Assembly (NCBI GenBank): GCA_003552425.1
Contig: PUMC01000024.1
Location: 1 to 19,472, forward strand
Direction of reading: 5' to 3'
Origin: Candidatus Acetothermia bacterium
GTDB taxonomy: Bacteria > Bipolaricaulota > Bipolaricaulia > Bipolaricaulales > Bipolaricaulaceae
Length of the DNA: 19,472 nt
Positions 6,829-12,808 of this stretch are shown piece after piece. The notes under the pieces were generated by a model. The model had not been told where the DNA came from, did not search any database, and saw only the letters and a program-made list of their open reading frames with translations. How positions within the stretch are numbered: position 1 is the stretch's first letter; every line of letters starts with the position of its first letter. The translations under genes were made by a program, and so were the position numbers.

Positions 6829-8705
6829 TGTCGATCGCACTCGTTGACCTCACCAAGCGTTACGGCCACCTCGTGGTGCTCAGCCGTCTGACGCTGGAGA
6901 TCGAAGAAGGCGAACTGTTCGTCCTCCTCGGAGGAAGCGGCAGCGGAAAGACAACCGTCCTGCGCATCATCGCCGGGCTCGTCCTTCCCGATGAGGGACG
7001 GGTCGAGCTGGGGGGACAGGACGTGACCGGGCTCCCTCCACAGGAGCGGGATGTGGGGTTTGTGTTCCAAAACTACGCGCTGTTTCGGCACATGACCGTG
7101 GCGGCTAACGTGGAGTTTGGGCTGCGTCTACGCAAGATACGGCCACCCGAGCGCCGAGCACGCCGCGATGAACTCCTGGAACTCGTGGGGCTGTCCGGCC
7201 TCGGCGATCGCCTGCCCCACCAGCTCTCGGGCGGTCAGCAGCAGCGGGTGGCCCTTGCCCGTGCACTCGCCTACCGGCCCAAAGTGCTGCTCCTCGACGA
7301 GCCGTTTGGCGCATTGGATGTGAAGATCCGCGGCCAGCTCCGCGAAAGCCTCAAAGGTGTTCAGCATAAGCTCCGCGTGACGACCGTTCTCGTGACCCAT
7401 GACCAAGAAGAGGCGTTCGAACTCGGCGACCGAATCGGCGTGATCGAGCGGGGTTGGCTCGTGGAGTCCGGTGCACCCGAGGACCTCTACCTGAGACCCA
7501 AGACCGAGTTCGCCGCGACGTTCGTCGGCGGGGGGAATGTCGTTATCGGGAAGGCTGAGCAAGGATGCATACGGCTCGGTACGACGGAACTCCCGATGCC
7601 TGCCGCGGCGCCCGCACACCCTGAGGGGGCGAACGTCCGGGTCCTGTTCCGGCCTGAGTCCGTTGTCGTCTCGCCCGATCCGTGGCCCGAGGATGCGCGC
7701 GTACACTGCCTGGGGGAAGGAACGGTCGGACCGCGCGTGTTCGCCGGGAGCGTGCAACGGTTGAGGCTTTCGTTGCCTGGCTTGAGCGGGAGCCGCGCGT
7801 TGCGTCCTCGTCCCAGGTATGGAGAGGCGGAGACGATCATCGAGGCCGCGCGACCGACCGTGGAGGCAGACCGAGGGACGTTCGCGGAGGGCTCCCGGGT
7901 GTGGGTCGGCCTGGAAGCGTATCATGTGCTTAACCCCGCGGGCCTCAAGCTTCTCGTCCTCAGCACCCATCCCTCAGGGGGAGATGCTCCTGCGGAGCAG
8001 GGCGTGCGGCTCGGCAACGCACTTCGGTGCCCGGGGACACTGCTCTCTGTGCTTGGGGAACCCCAACACGCAAGCCCCGCACGGGCAGCGCTCGATGCAC
8101 TGCGGCACCGCTGGCCGGAGGCCCACGCTCCTCAGCTGGACGTTCGGGTGAGGGTAGGCCATCCGGCGAAGGAGGTGCTGGAGGAGATCCAGCAAGCGCA
8201 CAGCGAACTGGTCGTGGCCGGACGGAGCGCGGACGGCGGGATCGGGAGCATGGCTCGGGCCATCCTTCAAGATCTGAGGGTCCCGGTGATGCTCGTTGGG
8301 GAACCTCGTCGTGCCTTTCGCAGTCTCCTCATCTGCACGGCTGCCGGTGAGCCTGGGAAGAGCGACATCCGGTTCGCCGGGCGCCTCGCCGTACGCTTGG
8401 GCGCAACGGTGACCGTACTCCACGTCCCCAGAGAGGAAGATCCGGCTGTCCGGGCACGGGCAGAGCGTCATCTCGAGGCATCACGCGCAACGCTTGAGGC
8501 GCTGGGTCTGACGGCGACCACCGCCATCGGCACCCCACCGGCGGTGGAACGGATCCTGGCGGTCGCCCGCGCTGAAGACCACGACCTCATCGTGATCGGT
8601 GCCCCGGCGCCCCGGGATCCTGTACAGCTTCGCGCTCAAGACCTGGCCTCACGCATCGTCTTCGGTGCCGACCGCCCCGTCCTGATCGTCCCCATGACCG
8701 ACTGA
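6828..8705 (+). CDS. CysA-like ABC importer ATPase fused to two universal stress protein domains
   Basis: 625 residues, nearly twice the length of CysA. The ATPase is at 1-235: Walker A GGSGSGKTT (35-43), Q-loop FVFQNYALF (78-86), signature LSGGQQQR (133-140), Walker B VLLLDEP (153-159), switch His191. A TOBE-type regulatory segment follows (about 236-370; RVLFRPESVVV and the ending VWVGLEAYHVLNP). Residues 372-491 and 497-623 are two Rossmann-like USP (UspA) domains; the second has DLIVIGAPAP near its end and RPVLIVP as the last strand. The ATP-binding loop G-x2-G-x9-G-S/T of classical USPs is degenerate in both. The start ATG overlaps the permease stop (TGATG) and has GGAGG 8 nt upstream. 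The USP tandem probably senses a ligand or stress state and modulates transport; this is inference. No frameshift or stop separates the parts. Confidence 0.88.
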   Translation: MSIALVDLTKRYGHLVVLSRLTLEIEEGELFVLLGGSGSGKTTVLRIIAGLVLPDEGRVELGGQDVTGLPPQERDVGFVFQNYALFRHMTVAANVEFGLRLRKIRPPERRARRDELLELVGLSGLGDRLPHQLSGGQQQRVALARALAYRPKVLLLDEPFGALDVKIRGQLRESLKGVQHKLRVTTVLVTHDQEEAFELGDRIGVIERGWLVESGAPEDLYLRPKTEFAATFVGGGNVVIGKAEQGCIRLGTTELPMPAAAPAHPEGANVRVLFRPESVVVSPDPWPEDARVHCLGEGTVGPRVFAGSVQRLRLSLPGLSGSRALRPRPRYGEAETIIEAARPTVEADRGTFAEGSRVWVGLEAYHVLNPAGLKLLVLSTHPSGGDAPAEQGVRLGNALRCPGTLLSVLGEPQHASPARAALDALRHRWPEAHAPQLDVRVRVGHPAKEVLEEIQQAHSELVVAGRSADGGIGSMARAILQDLRVPVMLVGEPRRAFRSLLICTAAGEPGKSDIRFAGRLAVRLGATVTVLHVPREEDPAVRARAERHLEASRATLEALGLTATTAIGTPPAVERILAVARAEDHDLIVIGAPAPRDPVQLRAQDLASRIVFGADRPVLIVPMTD

Positions 8706-8779
8706 CAGCGCGGCGGTCTCTCCCGATGCAATCGGCGCCCATAAGCAGCTCCGGTGCTGCCTGTCGGAGCAGGAAGGCG
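8706..8779. terminator. Convergent intergenic region with short hairpins
   Basis: This 74-nt gap separates the 3' ends of the USP-fused ATPase (plus) and the serpin (minus). It holds CCGAT-GCA-ATCGG (8723-8735) and GCAGC-TCCGGT-GCTGC (8745-8760), two perfect 5-bp hairpins. Neither is followed by a T-run in either direction, so intrinsic termination is only a possibility. Confidence 0.25.
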
Positions 8780-10015
8780 CTACCGTGGGTCGGTTACCCT
8801 CCCCATGAACAGAATGCTGCCCGTGGCGCGATCACGGAGCAGGTACACGAAAGGACGGTCGGCCCGGAACTCGACGGGCGACGGGGCCAGCGCCGACCGT
8901 TCGGCCATCACCACAGCGGTGGCCGCTGCTGCTTCGGTACCCTGCTCATCCACCTCCACGAACGCCTGGTGGATGACATCGTCGATCACCAGTTCGGAGC
9001 GGCCGCCCATGGCCGAGAAGTCGGCCTGATGGGAGAAGGCCAGGGACATCCCCATCGCGCTCAAGGTCTCGACAAGGGAGAAGCCGCTGCGAACGGTGAA
9101 CTTGGGGAAGCGTACCGCGACCGGTTGCGTGTCGAGCGCGCCGATCCATCGCATGAGGTTCTCCGTCGTGAACGCGGCCTCGAGTTCAGGAAGCGCGACG
9201 CCCCGTCGTGGGAGCAACACCACCATCGACAGGTCCTCCCCTTCGTAGGGCATCTCCAGCACCTGCAACGCGTCGAACTCCGCGTAGGGGAACGGCCCCT
9301 CCCGTGCCATCATGGGAACCTCGATAACACGGTCCTCCTGAAGATGGAAGTCCGCCGACGTCGTGCGCCCGGGCTCGAAGGGAAACGCCCAGCCACCCTG
9401 GAAGTAGATGGCATTGACGAGCACGAGGCGTGTCAGCTCGTCCAAGGCGTTCGGGGACAGAAGCTCTGCAATGCGGTCCCGCGTGATCTCGGCCACCCAC
9501 GTGTTGATCGCCTTGCGGGCGGCCTCCGGGTCCGTGGTGTAGTCCACCTCCTGAAGACCCGCGCCATAACGGCTGCCGAGAAGCTCGAGGAACACCTCAC
9601 AGAAACCATACCCTTGCTGCCCCCACAGCGCATTGGCCAGTGCGAACTCGCCCTCGCGCTGTTCGTCCTGAAGACGTTCCAGGAGAGCCTGGAAGGCGCT
9701 GTGAAGCCGCATCTCGGGAAGGGTGAAGCGCAGCACTTCAGCCATCTCCATAGCGGTCTCTCCGGAGGCCCCGGCGTAGGTCATCGCCAGCGCTGCGGAG
9801 ATGCTGAACGGGGAGAACACGAGGTTCCCGCTCTCGGAACTCAGCTGCTGGTAGAGGGCCAGTGCAAACCCCGTGTTTCCGCGCACGAGTTCGGCGTGAT
9901 CGTCCGGCGCGTCCGCCTCCTGGTGGATCGCCAGAAGCTCCACCGGCGTGCCTACCATCAACACCACCAGAGCACTCAGCGTGACCCACATCCATCGCGT
10001 TCCCGCTCTACACAC
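8780..10015 (-). CDS. Secreted serpin (serine protease inhibitor)
   Basis: 411 residues from GTG 10015, chosen because GGGTGAT ends 4 nt before it; GTG 10024 or ATG 10021 would add three or two residues. The N terminus (VCRAGTRWMWVTLSALVVLM) is a signal peptide or anchor. Serpin landmarks are LVFSPFSISAALAMTYAGAS, LVLVNAIYFQGGWAFPF, LSMVVLLPRRG, VRFPKFTVRSG, VIHQAFVEVDEQGTEAAAAT and the C-terminal RPFVYLLRDRATGSILFMGRV. The hinge P17-P9 (E-Q-G-T-E-A-A-A-A) is all small residues where needed, so it should be inhibitory. Counting from P17 puts Arg373-Ser374 at P1-P1', as in antithrombin, so a trypsin-like protease is the expected target. The target may be an own, host or competitor protease. 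It lies 106 nt downstream of dinB on the same strand. Confidence 0.95.
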   Translation of the reverse strand: MCRAGTRWMWVTLSALVVLMVGTPVELLAIHQEADAPDDHAELVRGNTGFALALYQQLSSESGNLVFSPFSISAALAMTYAGASGETAMEMAEVLRFTLPEMRLHSAFQALLERLQDEQREGEFALANALWGQQGYGFCEVFLELLGSRYGAGLQEVDYTTDPEAARKAINTWVAEITRDRIAELLSPNALDELTRLVLVNAIYFQGGWAFPFEPGRTTSADFHLQEDRVIEVPMMAREGPFPYAEFDALQVLEMPYEGEDLSMVVLLPRRGVALPELEAAFTTENLMRWIGALDTQPVAVRFPKFTVRSGFSLVETLSAMGMSLAFSHQADFSAMGGRSELVIDDVIHQAFVEVDEQGTEAAAATAVVMAERSALAPSPVEFRADRPFVYLLRDRATGSILFMGRVTDPR

Positions 10016-10121
10016 AACCATCACCCCTTGAGCAATCGCCCGCTGTCTGCGGGCACACCGATATACACGCTTGCCGGGTACAGGGTTTCCCTGGAGGTCA
10101 CGCGGGAAGGAAGCTCAACGC
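10016..10121 (-). promoter_or_regulatory. Serpin upstream region with hairpin and -10-like element
   Basis: Between the dinB stop and the serpin start lies a perfect hairpin, GCCCGC-loop TGTCT-GCGGGC (10038-10054 on the plus strand). Read on the minus strand, TATATC at 10065-10060 could be a -10 element; no matching -35 is seen. The hairpin has no T-run, so it is a weak terminator candidate for dinB and may instead lie in the serpin 5' leader. Confidence 0.3.
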
Positions 10122-11411
10122 CTATGCGCCGTACAGCCGTTCGTCCGCGGGGACGCTGCTCCCAGGGTACGCCGCGTCCGCCGCTTGGCGAGCCAGGGCG
10201 ATCTCCTTCTGACGCCCCATGCCGCCCGTGGCTTGGGTGAGGACCCGGCAGGCATACACCGATCCCCGCCATAGCGCCCCTTCCCCATAGCGGTCCCGGA
10301 TGCAGTCCATCGCAGCCTCCAAGCGCTCCCGGCGTCGCTGCACCGCGAGCAGTGGTCGCGGCACCTCGCCACGGGGGATTACCGCACTCACCCGTACCCC
10401 AACCATGGTGGTCGCCTGCGGAAAGCCCCCCTGCCGGTCGACGAGGGCGAGCGCGGTGCGGAATATAATCTCCTCATCGTCGGTGGGAACCTCCAAGGCC
10501 CGTTGGCCTCCCCGATGCCGCATGTGGGCATCCCGCAGATCCAGGTGCACCACGCGGCCGGCCAGTTCCTTGGCCCGAAGGCGGCGCCCGGTCCGCTCGC
10601 ACAGGTAGAGAAGCACACTGCGTGCCCCTTCGGGATGGCGCAGAACCGTGGGGACGGCGTGGGAGTGTCCGACGCTTTTGAGTTCGTGTTCTTTCCAGTA
10701 CGGAATCACCGGATTGGGATCCAATCCCCGTCCCCACAGGGCCAGCACAGTACCCATCACCCCAAACCGCGCACGCAGGTATCCTTCCGAACAGCGGCCC
10801 AGATCGGCGAGCGTCCAGATGCCCATGTGCGCGAGTCTGCGGCTGATACGCGGACCAATACCACACACCGCCTCCACCGGCGTACGTGCAAGCACCTGTG
10901 CCACGTCCTGGGGTCGCGTCCAGTACACTCCGGTTGGCTTGGCCTCCTCCACAGCCAGCTTGGCCAAGAGCTTGTTGGGAGCAATGCCGATCGAGCAGGT
11001 GATCCAAGCTCCCAACTCCACGCGCAGGCGCTGCTGGATCTTGCGGGCGAGCGTCAGCGGGCCACCGTGCCGGTCCACTTCTTGCGTAACGTCCATGAAC
11101 ACCTCGTCGATCGAGTACACCTCCACGATCGGGGTGTAGTCAATGAGCACGTCCAAGAAGCGCCGTGTGATGGTCTCGTACTTGTCGGGGTCGCCAGGAA
11201 CAAACGTGATGTGGGGGCAAAGCTTGTGGGCCTCCCACGTTGTCATCCCCGCTCGAATGCCGTAGCGCTTGGCCTCCCTGGAGGCGGCGGCCACCACGGA
11301 GTGAATGTCGGGTCGACCGGAGACCACGATGGGCCGCCCACGCAGGGAGGGATCGGCCTGTTGCTCCACCGAGGCGAAGTAGGCATCCATGTCGATGTGC
11401 AGGATGATCAC
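10122..11411 (-). CDS. dinB: DNA polymerase IV (Y-family, translesion)
   Basis: 429 residues, somewhat longer than E. coli Pol IV (351). It copies damaged templates with low fidelity. The palm carries the catalytic carboxylates Asp7 (HIDMDAYFASVE) and Asp102-Glu103 (YSIDEVFMD). Phe12 is the expected steric gate against ribonucleotides, so this is a DNA polymerase and not a degenerate ImuB-type relative. CSIGIAPNKLLAKLA and the helix-hairpin-helix VCGIGPRISRRL follow, then the little-finger domain. The C-terminal 50-60 residues (after ALWRGSVYACRVL) extend beyond the core and do not end in an obvious QxxLF clamp-binding motif. The GTG start overlaps the stop of the upstream small gene as GTGA, so the two are coupled; GGAGG lies 10 nt upstream. 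Confidence 0.95.
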   Translation of the reverse strand: MIILHIDMDAYFASVEQQADPSLRGRPIVVSGRPDIHSVVAAASREAKRYGIRAGMTTWEAHKLCPHITFVPGDPDKYETITRRFLDVLIDYTPIVEVYSIDEVFMDVTQEVDRHGGPLTLARKIQQRLRVELGAWITCSIGIAPNKLLAKLAVEEAKPTGVYWTRPQDVAQVLARTPVEAVCGIGPRISRRLAHMGIWTLADLGRCSEGYLRARFGVMGTVLALWGRGLDPNPVIPYWKEHELKSVGHSHAVPTVLRHPEGARSVLLYLCERTGRRLRAKELAGRVVHLDLRDAHMRHRGGQRALEVPTDDEEIIFRTALALVDRQGGFPQATTMVGVRVSAVIPRGEVPRPLLAVQRRRERLEAAMDCIRDRYGEGALWRGSVYACRVLTQATGGMGRQKEIALARQAADAAYPGSSVPADERLYGA

Positions 11412-11671
11412 GGGCCATCATCCTCCCACTGGATACCGTCCAAGAACCACCGCACCTTGGTTCCGTCGTACCTCAGGCGCAGCAGGCTTCCGCCGGCAGT
11501 AACGGAATACAAGAGGAGGCGGCTGCTACCCTCCCATCGTTCGTGGATCAGGTGGATGCTCTCCACGGGGAACGGGCGGCCCTGCCACCGGAGCCGTAGG
11601 GGCTTGGGGTAGGGGGCACGGGCCGGAAACAGGGCTTCCATCTCCACAGGTTCGTCCACGGGGTGTAGCAC
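11408..11671 (-). CDS. Small conserved-looking protein co-encoded with DNA polymerase IV
   Basis: 87 residues, no signal peptide or membrane helix. GTG 11671 has AGGAGG 5 nt upstream, an excellent ribosome binding site, and the stop overlaps the dinB start (GTGA). The sequence has a PLRLRWQGRPFPVESIHLIHERW core and ends LRYDGTKVRWFLDGIQWEDDGP, suggesting a small beta-rich fold with several Trp. In size, position and the RW-x-GR and W-rich pattern it recalls small proteins encoded beside Y-family polymerases in actinobacteria and others (DUF6504 is the name I recall, unverified). Operon structure suggests a role in translesion synthesis or its control; there is no direct evidence for an activity. 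Confidence 0.72.
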   Translation of the reverse strand: MLHPVDEPVEMEALFPARAPYPKPLRLRWQGRPFPVESIHLIHERWEGSSRLLLYSVTAGGSLLRLRYDGTKVRWFLDGIQWEDDGP

Positions 11672-11682
11672 AGCCGCCTCCT

Positions 11683-11709
11683 CTCGATAAAGCGTAGCAC
11701 TTTATCGAG
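11683..11709. promoter_or_regulatory. Perfect 10-bp inverted repeat, probable repressor operator
   Basis: CTCGATAAAG (11683-11692) and CTTTATCGAG (11700-11709) are exact inverted repeats separated by 7 nt. The element covers the spacer and -10 of the predicted promoter of the dinB operon and touches its ribosome binding site. It is AT-richer than its surroundings and has no T-run on either side, so an operator is likelier than a terminator. It does not match the Gram-negative (CTGT-N8-ACAG) or Bacillus (GAAC-N4-GTTC) LexA boxes. Confidence 0.6.
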
Positions 11710-11719
11710 CGGCGGTCAA
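11691..11719 (-). promoter_or_regulatory. Promoter of the small protein-dinB operon
   Basis: On the minus strand, TTGACC (11719-11714, five of six) and TACGCT (11696-11691, three of six) are separated by exactly 17 nt. The -10 is preceded by TGC, making an extended -10 (TGcTACGCT). Transcription would start near 11684, giving a leader of about 13 nt that holds the AGGAGG site. Confidence 0.5.
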
Positions 11720-11742
11720 CGAGACATCTGGACGCGCTCCAG

Positions 11743-12579
11743 TCACATATCCGCTGGCGCCGATGCACCCCGCTGAGCGGAAACGTCATCCACCGTGACA
11801 TCGGGGTGGTGGTAGCGCCGCCGCCCCCGTGTGCGCTTCCCACGGATCTGGATCGCCTCCACCGGACAGAAATGAATGCAGGCGAAACACTGCTCGCACC
11901 AACCCAGCCACTCTGGCCTGCTGTCCCTGAGCCGTACGTTCGCCACTGGGCACACCCGGACGCAGATCCCGCAGCTAATACAGGTTTCATCAACGGTAAA
12001 CCGCCGATCGCGCTGGCGGCATGTGGCCATAAACCGCCCCGCAAGGAGGGCAGACAGCAGCCCGCCAAGGATCCGACCTGCCAAGCTGCTCCGGTCGATG
12101 TGGGCGCGCTCAGCCCGGACATGGCCCACAATTCGTGTGACGTCACGCGCCATCCGCCCCCGCATCTCCTCAACAGCCTTCGCATCGCCTACGTTGTACT
12201 CAGCAATGTAGTTTCCCAGCATCCGGATCCCGAACGCGCCGTTCAGCTTGCCGCCGGCCCTCACAAGGCTATCCCGCGCATGCGATACCGTCTGTCCGGG
12301 CGTCCCCCCCATCGTGAGCACAAGGAACACGTAGCGCGCCCCCGACAGGTCCAACCGCTCGAGGAACTCCCGCACGATGAGGGGCATCGTGTAGAAATAG
12401 ACCGGGAACACGAACCCCACTTTGGGTGTCGGCACCGTCGCCGTTTTCTCACCCCGGAGTGAGGCGATGGGAACCACGTGCGTGTTGCCAAGCTCCGCAG
12501 CGATCGCACGTGCACACGCAAGCGAGTTCCCCGTACCCGTGAAGCAGTACAGCGTGGTCGCCCTCTGTCCCTCCGCCAT
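11743..12579 (-). CDS. EFR1-like flavodoxin/ferredoxin fusion protein
   Basis: 278 residues. Residues 8-160 are a flavodoxin-like domain with the phosphate-binding loop TGTGNS (14-19) and VGFVFPVYFYTMP, binding FMN. Residues 195-245 carry two [4Fe-4S] clusters: Cys200, 203, 206, 210 (CxxCxxCxxxCP) and Cys228, 231, 234, 238. The order matches the EFR1 family of anaerobes, cytosolic electron carriers of largely unknown partners. The C-terminal tail (RGKRTRGRRRYHHPDV) is basic. ATG 12579 is chosen because GGGGTGAT lies just upstream; ATG 12585 is two codons earlier and too close to it. It is divergent from the acyl-CoA synthetase, so low-potential electron flow and acetate/ATP metabolism may be co-controlled, but this is inference. 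Confidence 0.9.
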   Translation of the reverse strand: MAEGQRATTLYCFTGTGNSLACARAIAAELGNTHVVPIASLRGEKTATVPTPKVGFVFPVYFYTMPLIVREFLERLDLSGARYVFLVLTMGGTPGQTVSHARDSLVRAGGKLNGAFGIRMLGNYIAEYNVGDAKAVEEMRGRMARDVTRIVGHVRAERAHIDRSSLAGRILGGLLSALLAGRFMATCRQRDRRFTVDETCISCGICVRVCPVANVRLRDSRPEWLGWCEQCFACIHFCPVEAIQIRGKRTRGRRRYHHPDVTVDDVSAQRGASAPADM

Positions 12580-12607
12580 CCGCATCACCCCCCGAGTCTC
12601 ATGCCCC

Positions 12608-12613
12608 ATTATC
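12608..12613 (-). promoter_or_regulatory. -10-like element of the flavodoxin/ferredoxin gene
   Basis: GATAAT, five of six to consensus, read on the minus strand at 12613-12608. Transcription would begin near 12601, about 22 nt before ATG 12579. The -35 region is poor. Confidence 0.35.
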
Positions 12614-12682
12614 GCCGCGCACTGGAGCCAGACCACTGCCATCTCTTGCTACACAGCACGCGCACATCGTCCGGGAACAGGC

Positions 12683-12697
12683 GTCTGTGATACAGAC
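12683..12697. promoter_or_regulatory. Perfect palindrome in the divergent promoter region
   Basis: GTCTGT-GAT-ACAGAC is a perfect 6-bp inverted repeat with a 3-nt centre, lying between the divergent flavodoxin/ferredoxin and acyl-CoA synthetase genes. It resembles a dimeric regulator site but matches no consensus I know: the spacing is wrong for a LexA box and the halves are wrong for Crp. Confidence 0.35.
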
Positions 12698-12716
12698 CCA
12701 CAGCATCATACTTTCC

Positions 12717-12754
12717 GCGCAAGGGATCCGCGCCACGGGGCGTCGTCCTTGCGC
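12717..12754. repeat. 8-bp inverted repeat with nested hairpin upstream of the acyl-CoA synthetase
   Basis: GCGCAAGG (12717-12724) and CCTTGCGC (12747-12754) are exact inverted repeats with a 22-nt interior that itself contains CGCC-ACGG-GGCG. The right arm overlaps the putative -35 of the downstream gene, so the element could be an operator. Confidence 0.4.
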
Positions 12755-12777
12755 ATCGCGCTACGATCCTTGATACC
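12749..12777 (+). promoter_or_regulatory. Possible promoter of the acyl-CoA synthetase gene
   Basis: TTGCGC (12749-12754) and GATACC (12772-12777) are separated by 17 nt; the -10 matches only three of six. Transcription would start near 12784, leaving a 25-nt leader with GAAGGAGG at 12795-12802. Confidence 0.25.
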
Positions 12778-12808
12778 ATCATCGCAGTCGGTGAGAAGGA
12801 GGTACGAG

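Noticed and set aside
10038..10054. GCCCGC/GCGGGC hairpin as a strong dinB terminator
   Set aside because: No T-run follows on the minus strand; recorded only as a weak regulatory element.
8726..10240. 504-residue open frame on the plus strand
   Set aside because: It is antisense to the serpin, whose protein matches its family along the whole length.
11683..11709. Inverted repeat as intrinsic terminator of the flavodoxin/ferredoxin gene
   Set aside because: It is not followed by a T-run on the minus strand; AGGAGG of the next gene follows directly, and its overlap with a promoter favours an operator.
12683..12697. LexA or Crp binding site
   Set aside because: CTGT and ACAG are 3 nt apart rather than 8, and the TGTGA-N6-TCACA pattern is absent.
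12422..12808. N-terminal 129-residue extension of the acyl-CoA synthetase reading frame
   Set aside because: It is open by chance, antisense to the flavodoxin/ferredoxin gene, unlike any part of the family, and the GTG at 12809 has a near-perfect ribosome binding site.
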